Positions 1 through 7,234 are shown, counted from the stretch's first letter. The stretch is 12,683 bases of DNA from Dysgonamonadaceae bacterium (GCA_031282925.1 JAITCT010000247.1:1-12683), one strand, 5' to 3'. Notes: a model not told the origin generated them from the letters alone. Program-made: numbers and translations.

Positions 1-796
1 TAGGTATCGTCAGGCAAGCCATCGTCATTGAAATCCGCCGTGCCGTTTCTGCTCACTTCAACAAGCCGGTCGCTGTCGTCCCAGGTATAAAGTTCCATTT
101 CTTTTTCCCGTCCGTCTTCCCATTCAAAACCGGCTATGCGGCCTTTACTGTCGAATGTGTAACAACTGTCCACTTCTCCTTCTCTATAATAGCGGTGCGA
201 ATGCCGTTTTCCAGACGCGCTTCGGTTCGTGATATGGTATCTCATGCAGATGTGGTATGGTTGAAAGTTTCGGATTGATACCACAATTGCATACCGTTAT
301 CGTCGTAAGCAGAGGTATATCTTTGTTTTTCAAAATAAGATGAACTTCTTCCGTAGTATTCATATTCTTCTTTGGTTTTAACAAATTCGCCGTTAGGTAA
401 TTGATAATATTCGCTCACAACAGAAACTTTGAAAGTATAATCTTCTTGCGATTTGTTCCATTCATAAATCTTCAACGAGGTGATGTGTCCGTAGTTGTCA
501 TATTCACATTCGTATTTCTCCTTTAGATTATAAAATCCCGTGGATGACGGGACAGGTGGGTATTTCCGGTAAATGCGCGTCGGACGTGCCGCCTGTTTTG
601 CCGCAGGGTCATTTGCTATTATTCCCGACCGCATGGGGAAAAGCGGCGGTTCGCCGGTCGACGAGGAACTGTGTAAGGCTGTTTTTGCTACTGTTGTTTT
701 CGGGCGTTTCTTCAAGAAATCGGGCGTTTGCGCCCATACTTGTCCTGCAAACATAAGGCAGGACATCAGGACTAAATAAGGTAATTTTATTTTCAT
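1..796 (-). pseudogene. Broken secreted YD/RHS-like repeat protein, partial at left edge
   Basis: The frame opens with ATG at 796 and a clear signal peptide (MKIKLPYLVLMSCLMFAGQVWAQ, cleaved after AQ). It then has repeats of the type YD..G.I.SLK.YEW, which resemble the YD/RHS-like repeats of exported Bacteroidetes proteins. It stops at TGA (242-244) after 184 residues. Beyond that stop the same frame still reads protein-like (DTISRTEARLENGIR). A neighbouring minus-strand frame, open to base 3, then resumes the repeat pattern (CYTFDSKGRIAGFEWEDG, later LYTWDDSDRLVEVSRNG). The simplest reading is a TGG-to-TGA nonsense change (...TTSA-W-DTIS...) plus a net one-base frameshift near 195-215. A second ATG (243-245) overlaps the TGA, so a downstream ORF restart is a weaker alternative. 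The function of the repeats is unknown; a cell-surface or secreted role is inferred from the signal peptide. A sequencing error could mimic the damage. Confidence 0.6.
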
Positions 797-837
797 TTTT
801 CAAATATTATAATTGAGATATTCTTTATTTAAACGCA

Positions 838-893
838 AATTGTCCGTGCCCTGTCATTCCCGCGCAGGCGGGAATGACAGGGCACGGACAATT
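838..893. repeat. Perfect 26-bp inverted repeat (REP-like, possible terminator)
   Basis: Arms at 838-863 and 868-893 pair without a mismatch around the 4-base loop GCAG (864-867). The core reads ATTCCCGC-GCAG-GCGGGAAT. It lies 33 bp past the fba stop and about 40 bp before the start of the broken YD-repeat gene, all reading leftward. RNA from either strand would fold into a very stable hairpin. It can therefore act as an fba terminator or a 3' stabiliser, although there is no uninterrupted T run beyond either arm. The palindromic core resembles the REP-type intergenic repeats of many bacteria; that resemblance is from memory. Confidence 0.85.
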
Positions 894-926
894 AAAATAC
901 ACCGTTCCGGCTTGCATTTTTGCAAA

Positions 927-1919
927 TTAAGCCTTCCCTGCCGAACCTAATACGCTGACAACTTTATGTTTATAAAGCTCTTTCAGCCATTCGCGAGCAG
1001 GTCCGAGATATTGACGGGGATCGAACCATTCGGGATGTTCGTTGAAAGTTTGGCGAATAGCGGCAGTCATGGCCAAACGCCCGTCAGAGTCAATATTTAT
1101 CTTGCATACGGCTGATTTGGCTGCGCGGCGCAATTGTTCTTCGGGAATGCCGATGGCGTCTTTCAGTTTACCTCCGTTGGTATTGATGATTTCCACATAT
1201 TTGGGAGAAACGGATGAAGCGCCGTGCAAAACAATCGGAAATCCCGGAATTCGCCTTTCGACTTCTTCGAGGATGTCGAAGCGCAAAGGAGGCGGAACCA
1301 GCACGCCGTTGGCGTCGCGGGTACACTGGTCGGGTTTGAATTTGTTTGCGCCGTGCGAAGTCCCAATAGAAATTGCGAGCGAATCCACTCCGGTTTTGGA
1401 AACGAAGTCTTCCACTTCTTCCGGCTGGGTGTAAGTGTGGTGTTCGGCTACTACCTCGTCTTCGATACCGGCCAAAACGCCCAGTTCACCTTCAACGGTA
1501 ACATCGTATTTGTGAGCGTATTCAACCACTTTCCTTGTCAATTCCACATTTTCGTTATACGGATGATGCGAGCCGTCAATCATCACGGAAGAGAAACCGT
1601 ATTCGATACAACTTTTGCAGAGTTCAAACGTATCGCCATGGTCCAAATGAAGAACAACAGGGATATTTTTCCCCAATTCTTTGGCATATTCCACCGCACC
1701 CTGCGCCATGTAGCGTAAAAGCGTTTGGTTGGCATACTTACGCGCTCCGCTTGAAACCTGCAAGATTACAGGGGAACTTTCTTCCACACAAGCCTGTACG
1801 ATGGCCTGTAATTGTTCCATATCATTGAAATTGAAAGCCGGGACTGCATATTGACCCGTAATTGCTTTTTTGAAGATTTCGCGGCTGTTGACTAAGCCTA
1901 ATTCTTTGTAACTTACCAT
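927..1919 (-). CDS. fba: Class II fructose-1,6-bisphosphate aldolase
   Basis: Cytosolic zinc-dependent aldolase that reversibly splits fructose-1,6-bisphosphate into dihydroxyacetone phosphate and glyceraldehyde-3-phosphate, in glycolysis and gluconeogenesis. The 330 residues contain the family signatures in order: HLDHGD (91-96, catalytic Asp93 and zinc ligand His94), IDGSHHPYNENV (114-125), VEGELG (142-147, Glu143 and Glu145), GTSHGANKF (186-194, ligand His189), VLHGASS (230-236, ligand His232) and the phosphate-binding stretch NIDSDGRLAMT (275-285). Length and motif spacing fit the shorter class IIB-like aldolases and the gene looks intact. The ATG at 1919 follows an A/T-rich 5' region with a Bacteroidetes -7 box about 50 bp upstream. 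It appears monocistronic: a strong hairpin follows the stop, and the next gene upstream has its own promoter-like site. Confidence 0.96.
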   Translation of the reverse strand: MVSYKELGLVNSREIFKKAITGQYAVPAFNFNDMEQLQAIVQACVEESSPVILQVSSGARKYANQTLLRYMAQGAVEYAKELGKNIPVVLHLDHGDTFELCKSCIEYGFSSVMIDGSHHPYNENVELTRKVVEYAHKYDVTVEGELGVLAGIEDEVVAEHHTYTQPEEVEDFVSKTGVDSLAISIGTSHGANKFKPDQCTRDANGVLVPPPLRFDILEEVERRIPGFPIVLHGASSVSPKYVEIINTNGGKLKDAIGIPEEQLRRAAKSAVCKINIDSDGRLAMTAAIRQTFNEHPEWFDPRQYLGPAREWLKELYKHKVVSVLGSAGKA

Positions 1920-1968
1920 TTTATTTGTTTTTTTTAGTTAATAAAAATCCGATTTTATTTTTACGATG

Positions 1969-1976
1969 CAAAGGTA
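1969..1976 (-). promoter_or_regulatory. Putative -7 box (TACCTTTG) for fba
   Basis: On the minus strand TACCTTTG matches the Bacteroidetes -7 consensus TAnnTTTG. Transcription would start around 1961, giving a leader of about 40 nt before the fba ATG. No good TTTG -33 element is seen at the usual distance, so the call rests on the -7 box and its position. Confidence 0.55.
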
Positions 1977-2064
1977 CATGAAATTTTCCGATTTATACAC
2001 AGACAATTAATTTTGTACAATAATAATTTGAATAATCCGCTTTTGTCATTAAAAATCATGTTGT

Positions 2065-3335
2065 TTACCGGATTTGATTACTGTCTTCCAATAACCATTT
2101 CCGAACAGGCATAACCCGGATTTCTACGTCTGATTTTGGAATTGTTTCTTCTTCATCTTTGGTAATAATCAGGCATTTTTTTATTTCAAAACTATGTGCA
2201 AGTTCGACAAGCCCATCAATTTCCCGTTGCCGCGTGTCAATATCCTGCATACTGTAAGTTACCTGTATTGCGATTTTCGATTCCGGCAAATAAAAATCTA
2301 CTTCCGTACGCCCCTGAAAAAAATGCAGTTCGTCGCCGTACTGCTGGCGTAACCGAATAGCTACTTGATTTTCGAGCAAGGAAGTATTACCGTCAAACAA
2401 AAACAGGTTCAGCAACCCGTTGTCAACAAAATAATGCTTTTTGTTAGCCTCTTTGTCGGCCAATTTTGCGCAGTAATTCTCTACTGAAAAAATCAACCAC
2501 GATTCTTTCAAGTAGCCCAAATAATCAATAACAGTATCCGTACTGACTTTTTTCCCCGCAGCCGAGATCACATTTGCCAACCGGTTGAACGATACGGGTT
2601 GTTTTACGCTTTCGGCCAACTTGCGCACAAGCACACGCAACGCATAATCATTGCGAATTTGATAACGTGATACTAAATCGCCGAAAAACACTTTTTGGTA
2701 CAGGCTACTCAACCACTCGCGTTTTGTCGAGATTTTTGCCAGTTCCGGCAAACCGCCAAACCGGAAATATATTTCATAGTTTCTCGCTATTTCAGGATAA
2801 AATTTGTGTACGGCATTTTTATCAGACATATCAATGCCTTGTGCTTTTAAAAATTCCGGGAATGAAAACGGATACACATTTTTTATCGTAAACCGCCCGC
2901 CCAAAGTGGTAGCGATTTCGCTACTGAGCATTTTGGCATTGCTGCCGGTTATAAACACGCGGTATCCCCGGTCGGCAAGGCGGCGGGCAAATTTTCCCAA
3001 CCGTCAACAATCTGGATTTCGTCGAGAAAAAAGAGCGGGCGGCAATCGTACATCTCTTCATAACTCGTTTTGAGCAAGTCCAAATCGCCAAGTGCAAGTG
3101 CGGGAAGGCGGTCGTCCTCAAAATTAAAATAAAGAATCTCATCTATCAGATGTCCGGTTCTCAACAATTTTTGTATCTGCTGATACATCAAATACGATTT
3201 ACCGGCTCGCCGCAAACCGGCAAAAACATAATTCAGTGCATCCTCAATAATATAAGGACGTTCAATCAACGATTTATTTTGTACTTCTCGCTGATTTTCG
3301 GCAATTAACAATTTTAGCATGTCTTTATTTATCAT
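2065..3335 (-). pseudogene. AAA (AAA_14/DUF4143) ATPase, split by a one-base frameshift
   Basis: Two frames together make one typical DUF4143 ATPase of about 423 residues. The first part (ATG 3335, ending 2949) carries Walker A GLRRAGKS (40-47) and Walker B LFFLDE (101-106). It then reads off into nonsense after VDGWEN. The second frame, in register from about 2998 down to 2065, supplies KFARRLADRGYRVFITGSN with the GSN sensor motif, the DUF4143 middle, and the C-terminal nuclease-like piece EVDFYLPESKIAIQV. Adding one A to the minus-strand run GGGAAAATTT (2992-2998) restores a continuous WEKFARRLADRG. This is a homopolymer deletion, a sequencing error, or a programmed -1 shift at A_AAT_TTG. 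Family members are widespread in Bacteroidetes and of poorly known function, so no role is assigned. A TTG at 3000 could nominally start the second part, but without the ATP-binding half. Confidence 0.8.
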
Positions 3336-3355
3336 TCGGTATCGAATATGGACGA

Positions 3356-3386
3356 CAAAAATAGTGGTTTATTATCGAACATACAA
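3356..3386 (-). promoter_or_regulatory. Putative -33/-7 promoter for the ATPase gene
   Basis: Reading leftward, TTG (3386-3384) is followed after exactly 20 bp by TATTTTTG (3363-3356). This fits the Bacteroidetes TTTG / TAnnTTTG promoter layout. The predicted start near 3349 leaves a leader of about 14 nt before the ATG at 3335. Confidence 0.5.
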
Positions 3387-3526
3387 GATAAGAAGATGGT
3401 CATGGCTTCCGCAACGGGGACATACTGCCCCTTCTTTCTTTATCGCAATACTCCCTATTTTAAAAGTGCATTTGACTGCCAACTAAAAAAAACACAAAAT
3501 CTTATATGACCTATCAAATAATTGCC

Positions 3527-3534
3527 TACTTTTG
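3527..3534 (+). promoter_or_regulatory. Putative -7 box (TACTTTTG) for the GNAT-argG unit
   Basis: TACTTTTG matches TAnnTTTG and would place the transcript start near 3541. This matters for gene calling: an upstream in-frame TTG at 3532 lies inside the box and would not be transcribed, so the ATG at 3589 is the better start. No convincing -33 TTTG is visible. The 250 bp between the ATPase start (3335) and this gene hold only the two divergent promoters and a weak GGGG/CCCC hairpin near 3416-3431. Confidence 0.5.
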
Positions 3535-3588
3535 CAGGCTCTTTTATCTTGGTTACGTGAATTTGAAGACTTGTTACAGAATCGAAAA

Positions 3589-4143
3589 ATGGCAGACAAT
3601 CAAATAGAAATTTTAATTGCTAACGAGGAACATGTTCCCTATGTCCCCATCGTATTGAAAACAATAAAAGAAGCGGCAAAAGTGCGCGGTACGGGGATTG
3701 CCGAACGTTCGCCCGAATACGTGGAGCAGAAAATGCGCGAAGGAAAAGCAATTATTGCCTTGGCCGGCGATGAATTTGCAGGATTCACCTATATCGAATC
3801 GTGGGGAAACAAACAATTTGTCGCCACATCCGGTTTGATTGTCGTTGACAAATTCAGGGGACAGGGTTTGGCTAAACGGATTAAAATCAGGGCATTCCAA
3901 CTGGCGTGCCAATTGTGGCCCGAAGCCAAACTGTTCAGCCTGACGTCCGGAAGCGCCGTGATGAAAATGAATACCGAATTGGGATACGTTCCGGTTACGT
4001 TTGCCGACTTGACTGATGACGAGGCTTTTTGGCGCGGTTGCCGGGGCTGCGTTAATTACGACATTCTCGAACGCACCAGCCGGAAGTATTGCATTTGCAC
4101 GGCTATGCTTTACGATCCGAAAACAGAAAAGAAAAGGATTTGA
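3589..4143 (+). CDS. GNAT acyltransferase next to argG, candidate N-acylglutamate synthase
   Basis: 184 residues from the ATG at 3589. The acetyl-CoA-binding motif A appears as SGLIVVDKFRGQGLAKRIKI (81-100), with the R/Q-x-x-G-x-G/A signature RGQGLA at 90-95. Before it is the usual GNAT sheet (IIALAGDEFAGFTYIE). The C-terminus has a cysteine cluster, CRGC (151-154) and CIC (168-170), that could bind a metal, followed by TAMLYDP. The gene lies 88 bp before argG on the same strand, probably one transcript. Bacteroidetes lack a classical ArgA and, in Bacteroides, use succinylated arginine intermediates. I recall, without being able to check, that the argG-adjacent GNAT of Bacteroides was assigned as the N-acylglutamate (succinyl) synthase. 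That makes first-step arginine synthesis the best guess here; the acyl donor cannot be read from the sequence. Confidence 0.85.
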   Translation: MADNQIEILIANEEHVPYVPIVLKTIKEAAKVRGTGIAERSPEYVEQKMREGKAIIALAGDEFAGFTYIESWGNKQFVATSGLIVVDKFRGQGLAKRIKIRAFQLACQLWPEAKLFSLTSGSAVMKMNTELGYVPVTFADLTDDEAFWRGCRGCVNYDILERTSRKYCICTAMLYDPKTEKKRI

Positions 4144-4231
4144 AAATGTAATTCCTAATGAAATATTTACGATAAAAATGCAATTCATAACAATCAGTGA
4201 ATGAGCGGCAATAAATTAAAAATATGAACGG

Positions 4232-5428
4232 ATGAAAAAAAAGGTAGTTTTAGCATTCAGCGGCGGATTGGATACATCGTTTTGCGCCATGTATCTGTCG
4301 CAGGAAAAAGGGTATGAAGTTTACACCGCACTGGCAAATACCGGCGGTTTCAGTGAAGAAGATTTGAAGAAAATCGAAGAACGCGCCTGTAAATTAGGCG
4401 CAAAAAAGCACGTAAACCTGGATATTACGAAAGAATATTACGAAAAAAGCATCAAATACATGATTTTCGGGAATGTACTGCGTAATGGAACTTATCCTGT
4501 ATCCGTAAGTTCGGAACGCATTTTCCAGGCGCTCGCCATCATCCGGTACGCAAAGGAAATCGGAGCGGATTATGTAGCGCACGGAAGCACCGGAGCCGGA
4601 AACGACCAGGTGCGTTTTGACCTCACTTTCGATGTGATAGCCCCCGAAATCGGAATCCTTACGCCTACCCGCGACATGATGCTTACCCGCGAATATGAAA
4701 TCAATTACCTCAAAGAGCATGGATACGAAGCCGATTTTACGAAGATGACTTATTCCATCAACAAAGGCCTTTGGGGAACCAGCATCGGGGGAAAAGAAAC
4801 CTTGCAGTCCGACCGGACTTTACCGGAAGAGGCTTATCCTTCGCAGTTGCAGGAGAAAGGCGAAGAAATACTGAAAATCGGTTTTGAAAAAGGAGAGATT
4901 TCGGCGGTGAACGGGAAAATATATACCGACAAAGTAAAAGCAATTCAGGAGACAGAGCGCATCGGTTCGCGTTACGCCATCGGGCGGGATATGCATATCG
5001 GCGACACGATTATCGGTATCAAAGGGCGCGTAGGTTTTGAGGCGGCGGCTCCTCTGTTGATTATTAACGGCCATAAAATGTTGGAAAAACATACTTTAAG
5101 CAAATGGCAACAGTATTGGAAAGACCAAATCGGCACATGGTACGGCATGTTTCTGCACGAAGCGCAGTATCTCGAACCGGTCATGCGCGATATGGAAGCA
5201 TTTTTGCAAAACTCGCAAAGCCATGTTACGGGAACGGTTATCATCCGTTTGCGTCCTTATCATTTCACTTTGGTCGGCATAGAAAGCGACTACGATCTGA
5301 TGAAAACCGATTTCGGCGAATACGGTGAAATTAACAAGGCCTGGACTTCGGATGATGCCAAAGGTTTTACCAAAATTACGGCTATTCCGGGCAAGATTTA
5401 TTTTAATGTTCATAAAGGTGAACAGTGA
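4232..5428 (+). CDS. argG: Argininosuccinate synthase
   Basis: Cytosolic ligase that joins citrulline and aspartate to argininosuccinate using ATP (giving AMP and PPi), the penultimate step of arginine synthesis. The 398 residues are a normal length. The N-terminal PP-loop AFSGGLDTS (8-16) binds ATP. HGSTGAGNDQVRFD (117-130) is the nucleotide/aspartate-binding segment. SINKGLWGTSIGGKE (175-189) and IGRDMHIGDTIIGIKG (250-265) are further family signatures in the synthetase domain, and the C-terminal region is complete. The ATG at 4232 begins MKKKVVLAFSGGLDTS, the expected start. It probably shares a transcript with the GNAT gene 88 bp upstream. Unlike larger Bacteroides arginine clusters, argC and argD do not follow; a tandem repeat and an envelope operon do. 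The gene looks intact. Confidence 0.97.
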   Translation: MKKKVVLAFSGGLDTSFCAMYLSQEKGYEVYTALANTGGFSEEDLKKIEERACKLGAKKHVNLDITKEYYEKSIKYMIFGNVLRNGTYPVSVSSERIFQALAIIRYAKEIGADYVAHGSTGAGNDQVRFDLTFDVIAPEIGILTPTRDMMLTREYEINYLKEHGYEADFTKMTYSINKGLWGTSIGGKETLQSDRTLPEEAYPSQLQEKGEEILKIGFEKGEISAVNGKIYTDKVKAIQETERIGSRYAIGRDMHIGDTIIGIKGRVGFEAAAPLLIINGHKMLEKHTLSKWQQYWKDQIGTWYGMFLHEAQYLEPVMRDMEAFLQNSQSHVTGTVIIRLRPYHFTLVGIESDYDLMKTDFGEYGEINKAWTSDDAKGFTKITAIPGKIYFNVHKGEQ

Positions 5429-5436
5429 ACGGTGAG

Positions 5437-5578
5437 GCGGTTACGCCTGTCGCAATTGAGCGGTTACAGCCATCGCAATCGAGCGACTACGGCCATCGCA
5501 ATCGAGCGACTACGGCCATCGCAATCGAGCGATTACGGCCGTCGCAATTGAGCGATTACGCCCGCCGTAACCGCAGGC
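5437..5578. repeat. 23-bp tandem repeat, five full copies plus partial ends
   Basis: Full copies begin at 5451, 5474, 5497, 5520 and 5543, all variants of CGCAATCGAGCGACTACGGC plus CAT. A partial copy precedes them (5437-5450) and another follows (5566-5578). Copies 2 and 3 are identical; the outer ones differ at a few positions (AATCGAG/AATTGAG, ACTAC/ATTAC). Each unit contains a small inverted repeat TCGC-AAT(C/T)GA-GCGA. The array starts only 9 bp after the argG stop. A 72-codon frame spans it (5425-5643), but 23 is not a multiple of 3, so the encoded peptide cycles through frames; it is not called as a gene. Confidence 0.9.
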
Positions 5579-5600
5579 AAGTAAAAATGTCCTGCAAAAA

Positions 5601-5639
5601 AGGGGTGCATTTGGCTGCGGCAACCGGAAATGCACCCCT
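5601..5639 (+). terminator. Hairpin after argG (possible terminator)
   Basis: AGGGGTGCATTT (5601-5612) pairs perfectly with AAATGCACCCCT (5628-5639) around a 15-base loop. It lies between the argG repeat array and the mlaE promoter-like site, so ending argG transcripts is the natural role. No T run follows on the plus strand, while a run of six T precedes AGGGG on the complementary strand (from 5595-5600). It is therefore a better intrinsic terminator for leftward transcription, or simply a stabilising or insulating hairpin. Confidence 0.5.
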
Positions 5640-5678
5640 GTAACTTGGGCGATTTCCAATTAACCGAAAAAAAATGAC

Positions 5679-5686
5679 TACCTTTG
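5679..5686 (+). promoter_or_regulatory. Putative -7 box (TACCTTTG) for the mlaE operon
   Basis: TACCTTTG matches the Bacteroidetes -7 consensus exactly and is identical to the box before fba. A start near 5693 would give a short leader of about 28 nt before the mlaE ATG. No clear -33 TTTG is found. As all downstream genes overlap, this site would drive the whole five-gene operon. Confidence 0.55.
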
Positions 5687-5720
5687 CACCCGAAAACGGT
5701 TTGAATGATTTTCTTATAGA

Positions 5721-6464
5721 ATGAAGGCATTAGAAAAATTCGGAGAATATGTGATCCTGATAGTGAGAACGCTTACGATTCCCGACCGCTGGAGCGTATT
5801 TTTCCGGCAAACATTGAAAGAAATTTATAAATTGGGCGTCGATTCGCTTTGGATTGTCATTTTCATATCCGTATTTATCGGATCGGTTATTACCATACAA
5901 GTATCCCTGAATATCCGGTCTCCGCTTATCCCTGATTTTACGGTAGGTTACATTGCCCGCGAAGTAATTCTCCTCGAATTTTCATCCACGATTATGTGTT
6001 TGATTCTGGCCGGAAAGGTAGGCTCGAACATTGCTTCCGAATTGGGAACCATGCGCGTTACCGAACAAATTGACGCCCTTGAAATTATGGGTGTAAATTC
6101 GGCTAATTACTTGATATTGCCTAAAATGGTTGCATTTATCCTGTTTATTCCCGTCCTGGTTATTTTCAGTATGTTTTTCGGAATCATCGGCGGATATTTG
6201 ATTGCATTTACTACGGATATGATAACGGTTGCCAAATACGAATTCGGCATACGGTACTGGTTCGCGCCTTATTATGTCGGATATTCGGTTATCAAATCAA
6301 TGGTATTTGCTTTTTTAATTGTTTCCATTGCCTCTTTTTTCGGGTATAATGTAAACGGAGGCGCTTTGCAGGTCGGCAAAGCCAGCACGGATTCTGTGGT
6401 AACAAGCAGCGTGCTGATTCTGACTTTTGACTTGATAATGACCCATTTAATGCTTACTAAATGA
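5721..6464 (+). CDS. mlaE: MlaE-family ABC transporter permease
   Basis: Inner-membrane permease of the MCE/Mla class of ABC transporters, which move phospholipids (or related lipids) between the inner and outer membranes. The 247 residues are a normal family length. There is an amphipathic N-terminus, then hydrophobic segments around 42-63, 83-98, 131-165, 184-208 and 230-245. The family hallmark AGKVGSNIASELGTMRVTEQ (97-116) continues with IDALEIMGVN (117-126), the coupling region that contacts the ATPase. The second conserved stretch, GYNVNGGALQVGKAST (208-223), is also present. It is the first gene of the operon, and its stop overlaps the next start (ATGA, 6461-6464), implying coupled translation with the ATPase. 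No MlaD/MCE substrate-binding subunit or MlaC/MlaA gene lies in this window, so the substrate-side partner must be elsewhere and the exact cargo is unknown. Confidence 0.93.
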   Translation: MKALEKFGEYVILIVRTLTIPDRWSVFFRQTLKEIYKLGVDSLWIVIFISVFIGSVITIQVSLNIRSPLIPDFTVGYIAREVILLEFSSTIMCLILAGKVGSNIASELGTMRVTEQIDALEIMGVNSANYLILPKMVAFILFIPVLVIFSMFFGIIGGYLIAFTTDMITVAKYEFGIRYWFAPYYVGYSVIKSMVFAFLIVSIASFFGYNVNGGALQVGKASTDSVVTSSVLILTFDLIMTHLMLTK

Positions 6465-7234
6465 TAGAGGTACGGCATTTACACAAATCATTTGAAGACA
6501 AAGAGGTCTTGAAAGACGTTTCAACTCTTTTTGAAAAGGGAAAAACCAATTTGATTATCGGCCGGAGCGGTTCGGGAAAAACGGTTTTGATGAAAACCCT
6601 GATCGGTCTGATTCGTCCCTCTTCGGGTGAAATACTTTACGACAACCGGAATCTGACCGCAATGACTGTAAAAGAATTAAATGCGCTTCGCCGCGAAATG
6701 GGCATGTTGTTTCAAGGCTCAGCCCTTTTCGATTCAATGACCGTGTTGGGAAATGTGGTGTTCCCTTTGACCATGTTTACCCGCGACAGTTGGAAAGTCA
6801 GGGAAAAACGGGCTAAGTTCTGTCTGGAAAGGGTGAACCTGACCGATGCAGACCATTTATATCCGGGCGAAATCAGCGGCGGGATGATGAAAAGGGTGGC
6901 CATTGCCCGCGCCATCGCAATGAATCCGGCTTATTTGTTTTGCGACGAACCCAATTCGGGGTTAGACCCGAAGACTTCCCTGCTCATCGACGATTTGATT
7001 CACGATATTACAAAGGAATATAACATAACAACGGTCATCAATACCCACGATATGAACTCCGTCATGAACATCGGCGAAAATATCGTTTTCATCAACGAAG
7101 GGCGGAAAACCTGGGAAGGAGACAAAGAAAAAATCATGACTTCGACAAACACGGAACTGAACGATTTCGTATTTGCCTCCGATTTATTCAAAAAAGTAAA
7201 AGAAGTAGAAAGTTTTATCAATGAAGAAGGTTAA
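6461..7234 (+). CDS. mlaF: MlaF-family ABC transporter ATP-binding protein
   Basis: Cytoplasmic ATPase that pairs with the MlaE-type permease encoded just upstream (4-bp overlap). In the 257 residues one sees Walker A GRSGSGKT (34-41), Q-loop Gln85 in MLFQGSALF, the signature helix ISGGMMKRVAIARAI (138-152), Walker B YLFCDEPNSGLDP (158-170) and H-loop His196 in INTHD. The signature SGGM, with methionine in place of the usual glutamine, and the phrase MLFQ.GALFDS.TV are typical of MlaF-like ATPases rather than generic importers. The C-terminus, after the core at about 220, forms the short extension common in MlaF (LNDFVFASDLFKKVKEVESF). The last 14 bp overlap the start of the next gene, again suggesting coupled expression. 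Confidence 0.94.
   Translation: MIEVRHLHKSFEDKEVLKDVSTLFEKGKTNLIIGRSGSGKTVLMKTLIGLIRPSSGEILYDNRNLTAMTVKELNALRREMGMLFQGSALFDSMTVLGNVVFPLTMFTRDSWKVREKRAKFCLERVNLTDADHLYPGEISGGMMKRVAIARAIAMNPAYLFCDEPNSGLDPKTSLLIDDLIHDITKEYNITTVINTHDMNSVMNIGENIVFINEGRKTWEGDKEKIMTSTNTELNDFVFASDLFKKVKEVESFINEEG

Noticed and set aside
242..244. UGA recoded as tryptophan in this organism
   Set aside because: TGA serves as the natural stop in mlaE, both nucleotidase genes and the 56-aa gene, and TGG is used normally, so the standard bacterial code applies.
1042..1828. Several plus-strand frames opposite fba
   Set aside because: They are shadows of the clearly conserved aldolase frame and have no independent domain features.
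3416..3440. GGGG/CCCC hairpin followed by TTCTTTCTTT
   Set aside because: It sits between two divergent promoters with no plus-strand gene upstream to terminate, and the stem is short and imperfect.
4170..4195. Possible ArgR-type half-site (ATGCAATTCATAA) before argG
   Set aside because: Only one half resembles an ARG box, the region is A/T-rich, and it lies inside the presumed GNAT-argG transcript.
5425..5643. 72-codon plus-strand frame overlapping the argG stop
   Set aside because: It is almost entirely the 23-bp tandem repeat and the hairpin; the repeat unit is not a multiple of three and the peptide has no domain-like character.
5705..5719. Four-codon leader ORF (MIFL) ending one base before the mlaE ATG
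   Set aside because: Too short to distinguish from chance in A/T-rich DNA, with no attenuation-type structure around it.
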